From: Alcanivorax sp. S6407
GTDB lineage: Bacteria; Pseudomonadota; Gammaproteobacteria; Pseudomonadales; Alcanivoracaceae
NCBI RefSeq assembly: GCF_023016115.1
Contig: NZ_JALKBH010000002.1
Coordinates: 248,001-312,000, forward strand
Direction of reading: 5' to 3'
Length of the DNA: 64,000 nt
The position numbers and the translations under genes are program-made. Positions within the stretch are counted from its first letter, which is position 1. The number at the start of each line of letters is the position of its first letter. Positions 44,662-52,988 of this stretch are shown one piece after another. The notes beneath the pieces are model-generated. The model saw only the letters and a program-made list of their open reading frames with translations. It was not told where the DNA came from and did no database searches.

Positions 44662-45373
44662 CACACAAAACAGCGTACCCAACGTAGATGCCGGAGAAAT
44701 TGCCAAGTTCAACGCCCTGGCAGAACAGTGGTGGGATCCGAACTCCCAGTTCCGTCCGCTGCACGACATCAACCCGCTTCGCCTCAACTATATTGATGAG
44801 CGCGTCAGCCTGCCGGGCAAGAAAGTCATCGATATCGGCTGCGGCGGCGGCCTGCTGTCCGAAGGCATGGCCCGCCGCGGTGCCGAAGTGACCGGCATCG
44901 ACATGGGCGAAGCGCCGCTGGCGGTAGCACGCATTCATGCCGAACAGGCGGGCGTGGAAGTGGAATACCTGCAGACCCCGGCGGAGAAGATTGCCGAACA
45001 ACGGGCGGGTCAGTATGACGTGGTGACCTGCCTGGAAATGCTGGAGCACGTGCCGGATCCGTCTTCTGTGATCCGCGCCTGCGCCACCCTGGTGAAACCC
45101 GGCGGCCATGTATTCTTCAGCACCATCAACCGCAACCCGAAGGCCTTCATGTTTGCCATCGTCGGTGCGGAATACGTACTGCGCCTGCTGCCCCGTGGCA
45201 CCCACGAATACGCCAAGCTGATCAAGCCCTCGGAGCTGGCCGGCTGGGCCCGCGACGCAGCACTGGACGTGAAGGACACCACCGGCATGGTCTATAACCC
45301 GCTGACTCAGGTGTACAAGCTGAACCGGGATGTGTCGGTGAACTACCTGATGTACGCCCGCAAGGGGGATTAA
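44654..45373 (+). CDS. ubiG: ubiquinone biosynthesis O-methyltransferase
   Basis: 239 residues from a GTG at 44654 that overlaps the mtaD stop, with GGAG 9 bases upstream. SAM motif [26 protein letters not shown] (about 57-82), then EMLEHVPDP and the [10 protein letters not shown]-terminus. The Trp-rich N-terminus ([25 protein letters not shown]) is the UbiG membrane/lipid hallmark. It performs both O-methylation steps in ubiquinone synthesis. The length equals that of E. coli (240). Confidence 0.95.
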   Translation: MTDTQNSVPNVDAGEIAKFNALAEQWWDPNSQFRPLHDINPLRLNYIDERVSLPGKKVIDIGCGGGLLSEGMARRGAEVTGIDMGEAPLAVARIHAEQAGVEVEYLQTPAEKIAEQRAGQYDVVTCLEMLEHVPDPSSVIRACATLVKPGGHVFFSTINRNPKAFMFAIVGAEYVLRLLPRGTHEYAKLIKPSELAGWARDAALDVKDTTGMVYNPLTQVYKLNRDVSVNYLMYARKGD

Positions 45374-45380
45374 AACCTCC

Positions 45381-45462
45381 CTGTAGGAGCGCCGCTTGAG
45401 GCGCGAACCGGGCGAGGCGAGATTGCGGAAACGCCTTCGCGCCTCAAGCGGCGCTCCTACAG
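45381..45462. repeat. perfect 27-bp GTAGGAGC hairpin downstream of ubiG
   Basis: The arms starting CTGTAGGAGCGCCGCTTGAG and ending CTCAAGCGGCGCTCCTACAG are perfectly complementary over 27 bases around a 28-base loop. Its sequence closely matches the hairpin at 36373-36452. Confidence 0.92.
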
Positions 45463-45467
45463 GAAAA

Positions 45468-45535
45468 GAAAAGTTTCGAGTTTCGTAGATCAAAGCCGGT
45501 TTTGCCTTTCGCAACTCGTTACTCGAAACTCGCGC
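45468..45535. repeat. CGAGTT / AACTCG inverted-arm repeat
   Basis: AGTTTCGAGTTTCG on the left faces CAACTCGTTACTCGAAACTCG on the right, with a GGTTTTGCCTTTCG core as in the composite repeats. It directly follows the perfect hairpin. Confidence 0.65.
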
Positions 45536-45604
45536 CTGCTTTCAGGTCTTCACCGTAAGCATCTCTTCACCGTCAGAACCAATGATCAAAGAACAGAGAA
45601 CCCT

Positions 45605-46273
45605 ATGGAACGCCTTGAAGCCGTTTACTTCGATCTCGACGGCACCCTGATCGACACTGCACCAGACTTTTATACGGTGCTCAACACCCTGCTGAAAAAG
45701 CACGGCCGCCCGGAAGTGACCTATTCGGCAGTGCGGGCCAATGTATCCAACGGCGCACGAGCTCTCACCGAGTTGGGCTTCGGCACCGGGCCGGACGACC
45801 TGACGTTTCCAGCCTTCCTGGAAGAACTGCTTGATGCCTACGAACAACACCTGGCGGTGGACACGGTGTTGTTCCCCGGTATGGCGGAATCACTGGACTG
45901 GATGGATGCCAACCGGATTCCCTGGGGTATCGTCACCAACAAACCCTCGCGCTTCACCCACAAGGTGCTTGAAGGTCTGGGACTACATGAAAGGGTTGGC
46001 CCAGTGCTCTGCCCTGACGACGTAAAACAACGCAAGCCAGACCCGGAAGGTCTGCTCATTGCCGCCAACGCCGACCAAGTCACTCCGGCAAACTGCCTGT
46101 ACGTGGGCGATCACCTGCGCGATATCCAGGCGGGCCACAATGCCGGCATGGCCACTGCCGTGGCCGCCTTTGGCTATATTGATGCGGATGATGACCCGCA
46201 TGGCTGGCAGGCCACCTACTATCTGGAACAAGGCTCAGACTTGTTGCCGCTGCTGCAAAAACTGCGCGGCTAA
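45605..46273 (+). CDS. mupP: HAD phosphatase, probable N-acetylmuramic acid 6-phosphate phosphatase MupP
   Basis: 222 residues. HAD motifs: YFDLDGTLIDTAPDF (nucleophile Asp, about 9), IVTNKPSRFTHKVLEGL (motif II), KQRKPDPEGLL (motif III Lys) and YVGDHLRDIQAGHNAGM (motif IV). It has the C1 helical cap of phosphoglycolate phosphatases. The ubiG-mupP-yciK order equals that of Pseudomonas, where this gene was shown to be MupP of the AnmK-MupP-AmgK-MurU peptidoglycan recycling route. The assignment to MupP rather than Gph rests on this context. Confidence 0.82.
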   Translation: MERLEAVYFDLDGTLIDTAPDFYTVLNTLLKKHGRPEVTYSAVRANVSNGARALTELGFGTGPDDLTFPAFLEELLDAYEQHLAVDTVLFPGMAESLDWMDANRIPWGIVTNKPSRFTHKVLEGLGLHERVGPVLCPDDVKQRKPDPEGLLIAANADQVTPANCLYVGDHLRDIQAGHNAGMATAVAAFGYIDADDDPHGWQATYYLEQGSDLLPLLQKLRG

Positions 46274-46274
46274 C

Positions 46275-46362
46275 CGTAGGGCGGAAATGGGCGAACGCCC
46301 ATCTCCGCCATGATCCCCCACCGAGATGGCGAAGATCGGCTCATGCCGATTTCCGCCCTACG
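46275..46362. repeat. CGTAGGGCGGAAAT-type inverted repeat
   Basis: Outer arms CGTAGGGCGGAAAT and ATTTCCGCCCTACG are perfect. Inner hairpins GGGCGAACGCCC and CGGCTCATGCCG are present. It has the same design as 4813-4894, with swapped inner hairpins. It starts two bases after the mupP stop. Confidence 0.88.
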
Positions 46363-46399
46363 AATCCGGTGGGACGATAATGTTATTGCAGGATTCACC

Positions 46400-47167
46400 A
46401 TGACGGATTTTCAAAACGACGCTCTCAACTACGCCTGTCCTGAAGACGCTTTCAAGGACCGTATCATTCTGGTCACCGGTGCCGGTGCCGGCATCGGTCG
46501 CACCGCCGCCCTGACCCTGGCCGCCCACGGCGCCACCGTGATTCTGCTGGGGCGCACCCAAGAGAAACTGGAGCGGGTCTACGACGAAATCAAGGCGGCG
46601 GGCGGTCCGGAGCCGGCACTGGCACCGGTGAATCTGGCGGTCGCTCGCCCTGAAGACTATCTGGAGCTGGCCAGCCTGTTTGAAAAGGAGTTTGGTCGTC
46701 TGGATGGCATTCTCCACAACGCCTCCATTCTCGGTGACATCACACCCATGGACCGTTACGGCACTGGCACTTGGGAATCGGTGATGCAAGTGAACGTCAA
46801 CAGCGCCTTTTACCTGACCCAGGCCATGTTGCCACTGCTGCGCGCCAGCGACGATGCACGCCTGCTGTTTACTTCTTCCAGTGTGGGCCGCAAAGGTCGC
46901 GCCTTTTGGGGAGCCTACGCCGTTTCCAAAGCCGCCACCGAAAACCTCGCACAGGTACTGGCCGAAGAGCTGGAAAGCACCAGCAACATTCGCGTCAACA
47001 CCATCAACCCCGGCGGCACCCGCACCGACATGCGCGCCCTCGCCTACCCTGGTGAAGACCCGATGACCATCAAGACTCCGACGGACATCATGGCACCCTA
47101 TCTGTACCTGCTTGGCCCGGCCAGCAAGGACGTCAACGGCCAGTCCATCGACGCGCAGCCGAAGTGA
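46400..47167 (+). CDS. yciK: YciK family short-chain oxidoreductase
   Basis: 255 residues from the ATG at 46400 (AGGA upstream); the longer frame runs through the repeat. Rossmann motif VTGAGAGIGRTAALTLAAHGATVILLGR (about 24-51), the LHNASILGD strand, and the catalytic Ser plus YAVSKAA Tyr/Lys pair (about 178). NTINPGGTRTDMRA near the end. YciK proteins are NADP-type SDRs of unknown substrate. It is last of the mtaD-ubiG-mupP-yciK set; a repeat field follows. Confidence 0.9.
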   Translation: MTDFQNDALNYACPEDAFKDRIILVTGAGAGIGRTAALTLAAHGATVILLGRTQEKLERVYDEIKAAGGPEPALAPVNLAVARPEDYLELASLFEKEFGRLDGILHNASILGDITPMDRYGTGTWESVMQVNVNSAFYLTQAMLPLLRASDDARLLFTSSSVGRKGRAFWGAYAVSKAATENLAQVLAEELESTSNIRVNTINPGGTRTDMRALAYPGEDPMTIKTPTDIMAPYLYLLGPASKDVNGQSIDAQPK

Positions 47168-47171
47168 CGCC

Positions 47172-47431
47172 ACACGCATCATGCTGCACGCAACACGCCA
47201 GCCCTGCATCCGCTGCGGGGCTGGCGGCTCGTGGGAAGACGAGTTGAAAGTTCAAAGTTGAAAGTTGAAAAGCGCGGTGAAGGACCATCTGGTTTGAAGG
47301 CAGTGCCCGCGCCAAGGGCAGGAACGCGGAGTGCAGGCATTTAAGACAGCACAACCTGAGCCCCGCGTTTAAACTTTGAACTTTCAACTGCTCCCCTCGT
47401 AGGGCGGAAATGCCGGCAAGGCATCTCCGCC
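47172..47431. repeat. cluster of three repeat types upstream of the transporter locus
   Basis: In order: a GCATCATGCTGCACGCAACACGCCAG half unit (about 47174-47200); a perfect 18-bp inverted repeat AGTTGAAAGTTCAAAGTT (47242-47259) with its complement at 47372-47389, enclosing about 110 bases; and a half CGTAGGGCGGAAAT unit at 47398-47431. No gene is seen between 47168 and 47628. A GCATCAGGCGTCAGGCAT run follows at about 47458. Confidence 0.8.
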
Positions 47432-47628
47432 TCTATTCTTTTGAATTTAGCCTCCAGCATCAGGCGTCAGGCATATGGCATTCCTTTCATATTCCCTGAC
47501 ATCTTTTCGCCCCGCTTGCCCAAACGCCGTCACTCCCTGCGCTGGAGCCCTGCACCGGGTTCGAGTAGCGTGCTACTTCTTTAGACATGGATGCTTAATA
47601 AAAATAAAGCCCGCGTACGGAGACACAC

Positions 47629-48801
47629 ATGCAAAAGCGCCGGATAGCCGCCCTTGCCACCGCCCTGTTCTGCTCTGCAGTCAGCGCCGCCAATCTCACC
47701 GATGCCCAGAAGGAACAACTGCAGGAACTGGTACCTGACACTCCCCTGTCAGAGCGCACCATGGAGCAGATGGCGGACGTCTTCTATACGCGGGAAATGC
47801 CGGTTCGCGATCGCCTGCAGGCAATCAGCAAGCTGGTGGGCTTCGACCAGATGCCAAAAGGGTCGACGTTTACCCGCACCATCTGCATCTGGGATATCGG
47901 CGGCAGAAGCGGCCCGGTTTTCAATGCCGCCATGGAGCAGAAGGCCCTGGCCACGGAGTACGGCATCGACCTGCAAATGGAGCCCTACACCAGCGAGACG
48001 GTGATGGTGGAAGAGTTCAAGGCCGGGCGCTGTGATGCCGCCCTGATGAGCGGCCTGCGTGCTCGCCAGTTCAACCTCTACTCCGGCAGCGTGGATGCCA
48101 TCGGCGCCATTCCCGACCAGAAACACATGCAGACTCTGCTGCAAGTCATGGCCCACCCCAGGCAAGCCGGCAACATGGTGCAGGGCGATTATGTGGTGAT
48201 GGGTGTCTATCCCGCCGGAGCAGCGCACATCTTTGTAAACGACCGCAGCATCAGTTCGCTGGCCAAGGCTGCGGGGCATCGTGTCGCCGTGCTCGATTAC
48301 GACGAGACCCAGGCAGAGATGGTCGCTGCCATCGGCGCCACCCCGGTAAGCACCGATATCGTCTCTGCGCCCAACAAGTTCAATAATGGCCAGATCGATA
48401 TCCTGCCGGCACCGTTGATTGCCTATGAAGTGCTGGAACTCTACAAAGGCATGGCACCCGATGGCGGCATTGTCGACTTTCCTCTCACCCAGCTGACCAT
48501 GCAGCTGATTGGACGACTCGACAAGTTCCCCAATGAAGTGGCACAGCTGATCCGTGAAGCCTCCTTTGAGTCCTACCCGCAGGTAATCGCAAAGCTGGAC
48601 CAGGAAACCAATCGGGTGCCCGCCAAATGGATGATCCCCATTCCTGACAAGGACAAGCAGGAATACGAGGTAATGATGCAGGAAGCGCGCACCGCCCTGC
48701 GAGACCGCGGCTATTACAGTGCTGACATGCTGGCCCTGCAGCGCAAGATTCGCTGCAAGTTCGACCCCGCCAGAGCCGAATGTAGCCAGTCGGGCGGCTG
48801 A
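47629..48801 (+). CDS. periplasmic solute-binding protein A of TRAP-type locus
   Basis: 390 residues with signal peptide (MQKRRIAALATALFCSAVSA). A helical N-terminal extension (about 21-80, LTDAQKEQLQELVP ... AISKLVGF) precedes the binding domain. That domain starts RTICIWDIGGRSGPVFNAA (about 84) and shares GRCDAALMSGLRARQFN, SAPNKFNNGQIDILPAPLIAYEVLELYKGMAPDGGIVD and the end KIRCKFDPARAEC with three paralogs in the window. Four Cys (about 86, 135, 376, 385) are kept in all of them. Known relatives carry the name putative solute-binding protein (DUF6091), a recollection I could not check. GGAG lies 8 bases before the ATG. It should deliver a solute to the permeases at 55.3-60.1 kb. Confidence 0.8.
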   Translation: MQKRRIAALATALFCSAVSAANLTDAQKEQLQELVPDTPLSERTMEQMADVFYTREMPVRDRLQAISKLVGFDQMPKGSTFTRTICIWDIGGRSGPVFNAAMEQKALATEYGIDLQMEPYTSETVMVEEFKAGRCDAALMSGLRARQFNLYSGSVDAIGAIPDQKHMQTLLQVMAHPRQAGNMVQGDYVVMGVYPAGAAHIFVNDRSISSLAKAAGHRVAVLDYDETQAEMVAAIGATPVSTDIVSAPNKFNNGQIDILPAPLIAYEVLELYKGMAPDGGIVDFPLTQLTMQLIGRLDKFPNEVAQLIREASFESYPQVIAKLDQETNRVPAKWMIPIPDKDKQEYEVMMQEARTALRDRGYYSADMLALQRKIRCKFDPARAECSQSGG

Positions 48802-48815
48802 TCGTCCTGCAGATC

Positions 48816-48840
48816 ACGCTGCGCCGGCAAGGCGCAGCGT
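48816..48840 (+). terminator. hairpin between binding-protein genes A and B
   Basis: A perfect 10-bp stem ACGCTGCGCC / GGCGCAGCGT with loop GGCAA lies 15 bases after the stop of gene A. No T run follows, so mRNA stabilisation or partial termination is more likely than a full stop. Confidence 0.55.
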
Positions 48841-48919
48841 ACAATTGTCATACAAGGAATAAAACAACCGGGCAATTTGGAATGCTATAAGCGAACCACA
48901 TGCACGTGAAGGACCATCT

Positions 48920-49993
48920 ATGGTTTCGCCAAAGACACTACTTACCACTATTTTCCTTGTTCTGCTTGCGGCCCAGAGCTGGGCCCTTGAACTGACCGCC
49001 GACCAGCAGAAAAAGCTGCAAGCAGCCCGTCAGGAAATGGGACTGAAAGAGGGCCAGACCTTCAAGCGCCATATCTGTCTGTGGGATCTGTCCGGCCAGT
49101 CCGGGCCGATCTTCAACGGCGCCACCAATCTGCGACTGGATCTGCTGCGCTACGATATTGATGTTTCCCTGGAAGCGTTTACCAACGAAGGTGTTCTGGT
49201 CGCCTCACTGAAAAACGGCCATTGCGATGCCGCCTTGATGAGTGGCTTTCGTGCCCGGCAGTTTAACCGGTTCACTGGCACCATTGATGCCATTGGAGCG
49301 CTTCCCGATCTGGGCCACATGAAAACGTTGCTGCGCACCCTTGCCCATCCCAATCTGGACAAGTACATGGTGAGTAACAAGTACCAAACGCTGGCTGTTG
49401 CTCCAGCGGGTGCCGCCTACTTGTTTGTGGATGACAAGCGCATGAATTCACTGGCCCAGGCTGCCGGCAAAAAAGTGGCCGTGCTTGATTTTGACCCCGG
49501 CCAATCCAAACTGGTTACCCATATTGGCGCTGCCCCGGTCTCTACCAATCTGGCCACCGCCCCAAACCTTTTCAATAACGGCACCGTGAATATCCTGCCC
49601 GCCCCGCTGATTGCCTATCAGGTACTTGAGCTTTACAAAGGCATGGCACCGGACGGCGGCATTGTGGATTACCCTATTGTGCAACTGACCGCACAGCTGA
49701 TCGCGCATACTGACCGCTTCCCGCCCCCGATTGCGTCACTGATTCGGGAAATTGCCGCCGACAGTTTCAGCTCCATCCAGGTAGCCCTGGAAAAAGAGGC
49801 AGGAAAGATCCCTCAGCACTGGTGGATTGAAGTCTCTACAGACAACCAGAGGGAATATGACAGCATGATGCGTGCTGCACGTCTCAAATTACGCGAAGCC
49901 GGCTATTATGATGGCACCATGCTCTCCATCATGAAGCGTATCCGCTGCAGCCAGGACCCGTTGCGACCTGAGTGCAGCCAGAAATCCGAGTAG
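48920..49993 (+). CDS. periplasmic solute-binding protein B of TRAP-type locus
   Basis: 357 residues; signal peptide MVSPKTLLTTIFLVLLAAQSWA. The N-terminal extension is short (about 25 residues), so the binding domain begins at KRHICLWDLSGQSGPIFNGA (Cys 53). Conserved blocks HCDAALMSGFRARQFNRFTGTIDAIG, APNLFNNGTVNILPAPLIAYQVLELYKGMAPDGGIVDYP and the end RIRCSQDPLRPEC are present. AAGGA precedes the ATG. Its leader carries the 14-mer GTGAAGGACCATCT, also found at 47277-47290. Paralog of genes A, C and D; a different ligand range is possible because residues around the conserved blocks differ most here. Confidence 0.8.
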   Translation: MVSPKTLLTTIFLVLLAAQSWALELTADQQKKLQAARQEMGLKEGQTFKRHICLWDLSGQSGPIFNGATNLRLDLLRYDIDVSLEAFTNEGVLVASLKNGHCDAALMSGFRARQFNRFTGTIDAIGALPDLGHMKTLLRTLAHPNLDKYMVSNKYQTLAVAPAGAAYLFVDDKRMNSLAQAAGKKVAVLDFDPGQSKLVTHIGAAPVSTNLATAPNLFNNGTVNILPAPLIAYQVLELYKGMAPDGGIVDYPIVQLTAQLIAHTDRFPPPIASLIREIAADSFSSIQVALEKEAGKIPQHWWIEVSTDNQREYDSMMRAARLKLREAGYYDGTMLSIMKRIRCSQDPLRPECSQKSE

Positions 49994-50011
49994 ATCCGAA
50001 CAGGAAATTGG

Positions 50012-50032
50012 CCATGACGCCAAGCGTCATGG
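50012..50032 (+). terminator. hairpin between binding-protein genes B and C
   Basis: A perfect 9-bp stem CCATGACGC / GCGTCATGG with loop CAA lies 19 bases after the stop. No T run follows. Confidence 0.5.
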
Positions 50033-50104
50033 CAACGGAGCCAGAGACTCCCCGGCTACGCGGTTCACAATGACACCACTAACAATAAAAGACCGGAGTC
50101 ACCC

Positions 50105-51280
50105 GTGCGCGTTTTGCCGCTTCTTACTGCCATTATCCTGTCGGCCAGCACTCTACTGGCCCATGCACAAAACAGTCTCAACCTCACCCCTGCACAACAA
50201 GCCGAGCTGGAACGCTTTGCGCCTGGCGTAAAACTCACTCCAGCACTGGCCGAAACACTGCGCGCCATTGCCTACGACCAGAGTCGCAGCCTGGATGAAC
50301 GCATTGACGCCATGCAGAAAGTCGCCGGCTTCACTCCCGGAGAGCCACTGAAACGACGCATCTGCATTTGGGATGTGGCTGGGCGGGTCGGCCCTATTTA
50401 CAAGGCCGCCGAAGATCAACGCACTCGCCTGCTGGAATACGGTGTGGATCTCGAGATAGAGGCCTACACCAATGAGGCGGTGGTCGCCGAAGACCTGAAA
50501 GCCGGAATTTGCGATGCGGCATTAATGACCGGTTTGCGCGGTCGCTTGTTCAACCGTTATACCGGCACCATTGATGCCATCGGCGGCCTGCCCACGGATG
50601 AACACATGAGGATCTTGTTGCAGGTGCTGGCCAATCCGAAGTCAGCAGACAAGATGGTCAGCGGTGAATACGTTATTCTCGGCATCGCCCCCGCTGGCGG
50701 CGCCTACGTTTTCGTGAACGACAAAGCGATCAACACCCTCGCCAATGCCTCTGGCAAGCGTGTGGCCGTGCTCGACTACGATCCGACCCAGGCGGAAATG
50801 GTGTCGCAAATCGGTGCCACCCCGGTAGCATCCGACATCCTCTCTGCCCCCAATAAATTCAACAACGGCGTGGTCGATGTATTGCCAGCCCCGCTGGTGG
50901 CCTATGAAGTGCTGGAGCTCTACAAGGGGCTGCAACCGGATGGCGGCATCATCAACTACCCCCTCGCCCAGATCTCCATGCAGCTGATCGGTCGCAAGGA
51001 CAAGTTCCCCAATGAAGTCGCTCAGCTGGTGAGGGAAGAGTTCTTCAACAGCTACCACCTGATCAAGGAAAGGCTCGACCAGGAAGCCGCAAAGGTACCC
51101 CAGCACTGGTTTATCGAGATCCCAGACGGCGACAAACAGGAATACGAAGTACTGATGCAGGAAGCCAGACTCACCTTGCGAACCAAGGGCTATTACGATG
51201 CCGACATGCTGACCCTGCAACGCAAGATTCGCTGCAAGCTGGAGCCGTCACGAGGGGAATGTGCGAATCCGGTGGAATGA
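50105..51280 (+). CDS. periplasmic solute-binding protein C of TRAP-type locus
   Basis: 391 residues from a GTG at 50105 with GGAG 7 bases upstream. Signal peptide MRVLPLLTAIILSASTLLAHA. The N-terminal helical extension resembles that of A (NLTPAQQAELERFAPGVKLTPALAETLRAIAYDQSRSLDERIDAMQKVAGF). The binding domain starts at KRRICIWDVAGRVGPIYKAA (Cys 87). Shared blocks ICDAALMTGLRGRLFNRYTG, APNKFNNGVVDVLPAPLVAYEVLELYKGLQPDGG and the end KIRCKLEPSRGEC are present. By eye A and C are the closest pair, so A/C probably arose by a recent duplication. A terminator separates it from the convergent AarF-like gene. Confidence 0.8.
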   Translation: MRVLPLLTAIILSASTLLAHAQNSLNLTPAQQAELERFAPGVKLTPALAETLRAIAYDQSRSLDERIDAMQKVAGFTPGEPLKRRICIWDVAGRVGPIYKAAEDQRTRLLEYGVDLEIEAYTNEAVVAEDLKAGICDAALMTGLRGRLFNRYTGTIDAIGGLPTDEHMRILLQVLANPKSADKMVSGEYVILGIAPAGGAYVFVNDKAINTLANASGKRVAVLDYDPTQAEMVSQIGATPVASDILSAPNKFNNGVVDVLPAPLVAYEVLELYKGLQPDGGIINYPLAQISMQLIGRKDKFPNEVAQLVREEFFNSYHLIKERLDQEAAKVPQHWFIEIPDGDKQEYEVLMQEARLTLRTKGYYDADMLTLQRKIRCKLEPSRGECANPVE

Positions 51281-51286
51281 TAGCCA

Positions 51287-51317
51287 CGAGTTTCGAGTTT
51301 CGAGTTTCGAGTTTCGA
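51287..51317 (+). repeat. tandem TTTCGAG repeat
   Basis: The 7-base unit TTTCGAG is repeated four times after CGAG. It pairs with TTTTCGAAACTCGTTACTCG at about 51362-51381, so this is an expanded arm of the CGAGTT/AACTCG family. Confidence 0.75.
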
Positions 51318-51403
51318 AGAGCAAAAAGCAGTAACACCAGGCTGACAACGCCATCTCTTGATTTTCGAAACTCGTTACTCGTCACTCGCATCAAGGCCCA
51401 AAT

Positions 51404-51436
51404 AAAAAAACCGCACCCAAAGGGTGCGGTTTTTTT
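51404..51436. terminator. bidirectional rho-independent terminator
   Basis: Stem CCGCACCC / GGGTGCGG, loop AAA, with A7 before and T7 after. It ends both gene C (plus) and the AarF-like gene (minus). Confidence 0.92.
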
Positions 51437-51450
51437 GTAGCTCGTAGCTA

Positions 51451-52812
51451 TTAGTGCAGTAACCCGCCCGGCAGCTCATCTGCACCGCCGAACATGTCCA
51501 GCCGATTATCACTGAACATATCCATTTCCGGGGCCAGCACCTGCACATAGCGATCAAAGTACAGGAACTGCTTGAGCAACAGCGCAAATTCGCGAGGAAA
51601 ACGAATGCCGTGACCTTCACCAATTTTGACCAGATCCATCAACAGGCGATTCACTTCCTTGTCGTTGCGGTCAGCCTGGATCAAGGCAGAAGGATCGACC
51701 TGCCCAAGCGCACCCTGCAGGCTCTCGATATCACGGGTCAGCGCATCTACATCCACTTCGTCCCGGGTCATACCTATTATCGCCATGGCTTCTGCCATCT
51801 GGCGGATGTCGCCACGACCGATGGCATCGAAAAATTTGGCCATCCCATCCCAGGCTTCACGGCGAATCCGGCCCACAATACCGAAATCGATAAACCCGAC
51901 CCGACCATCTTCCAATAACATCAAATTGCCAGCATGCACATCCGCATGGAAGAAGTCGCACAGCATCAAGCTGGAGAACCAGGTGTTCAACGCCGATATC
52001 AAGGTCTGCGCCGGGTCATCGGTATACTTTTTCAGGACATTCATGTCCGTGAGCGGCACACCAAAGAAGCGCTCCATGGTGAGCACCTTGCCCGTGGTGT
52101 GAGACATCACCGGCTCTGGCGCAATGGCACTGGTATTGCCTGTATCTCTCAGGAAAGCATTAAACGCCTTGAGATTGCCGGCCTCCTTAATGAAGTCGCA
52201 CTCTTCCAGCATGCCGGCCTGCAGTTCTTCGATCACACCGGAAATAGCCGATTTGGACAAACCCGGTGCCAGCCGTTCGGTAATCCGCGCTGCCAAGTAT
52301 AAAAAATTGAAATCGGTCAGCAAAACATTCCGCACACCCGGGCGCTGAACCTTGATCACCACGTCCTGGCCATTTTTCAGCTTGGCAGAATGTACCTGCG
52401 CAATGGACGCACTTGCCAATGGCTTTGGATCCACAAACTGGTAAAGCTGCTCAAGGGATTGCCCCAGTTCCTGCTCTATCGTTTCGCGGATGTAATGAAA
52501 AGGTAGTGGGGGGGTTCGGTCCAGACAACGCTGAAATTCTTCCACATATTCTTCTGGAAAAATGGATGGCGAGCTGGCGATAAATTGCCCAAGCTTGATG
52601 TACGTTGTTCCCAATGATTCAAAAGTCGTGCGCAGCAAAGCCGGTACTGGCGGGCGATTGCCCAATAACCAACCCAGCCCCTGACGACCGAGAACACCCA
52701 GTGTTTCAGCAATCCGGGCTCCTCCCCGGGCTGTGTTCAATGCCAGGGAAAGGCCACTGCGTTCACCTTCCAGCCAGGCCTTCATGTCCTTGATGCCAGA
52801 GCTATCACTCAT
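51451..52812 (-). CDS. AarF/UbiB (ABC1) family atypical kinase-like protein
   Basis: 453 residues. Family marks: KxGQ motif in LGTTYIKLGQFIASSPSIFPEEY (about 70-92), the Ala-rich nucleotide loop PLASASIAQVHSAKL (about 129), the Lys in DVVIKVQRPGV, and the catalytic-type HADVHAGNLMLLEDGRVGFIDFGIVG (about 290-315). Unlike E. coli UbiB no C-terminal membrane helices are evident. UbiB relatives support ubiquinone synthesis or lipid transport by an ATPase activity. This gene is monocistronic and opposite to its neighbours, inside the transporter locus. A functional link is only suggested by position; ubiG is 7 kb away. Confidence 0.85.
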   Translation of the reverse strand: MSDSSGIKDMKAWLEGERSGLSLALNTARGGARIAETLGVLGRQGLGWLLGNRPPVPALLRTTFESLGTTYIKLGQFIASSPSIFPEEYVEEFQRCLDRTPPLPFHYIRETIEQELGQSLEQLYQFVDPKPLASASIAQVHSAKLKNGQDVVIKVQRPGVRNVLLTDFNFLYLAARITERLAPGLSKSAISGVIEELQAGMLEECDFIKEAGNLKAFNAFLRDTGNTSAIAPEPVMSHTTGKVLTMERFFGVPLTDMNVLKKYTDDPAQTLISALNTWFSSLMLCDFFHADVHAGNLMLLEDGRVGFIDFGIVGRIRREAWDGMAKFFDAIGRGDIRQMAEAMAIIGMTRDEVDVDALTRDIESLQGALGQVDPSALIQADRNDKEVNRLLMDLVKIGEGHGIRFPREFALLLKQFLYFDRYVQVLAPEMDMFSDNRLDMFGGADELPGGLLH

Positions 52813-52988
52813 AATAAAGTCTTACTATCCATGGGTGGGAGAGGGTTTAACATAGCGTTGACACATCATATAGCAAATTTGTGGTTTGTAATTGCTTGCA
52901 GGCTTTTTTGTAATTGCCGCTTGTGCCAATTCCCGGACTTTCGTACCTTTGACCGCGCAATTTGAGAACAATAACAAGGAGCTACCGA

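Noticed and set aside
51287-51390. Tandem TTTCGAG units considered as a CRISPR-like array
   Set aside because: The units are contiguous without spacers and no cas gene is nearby; they pair with a downstream arm instead.
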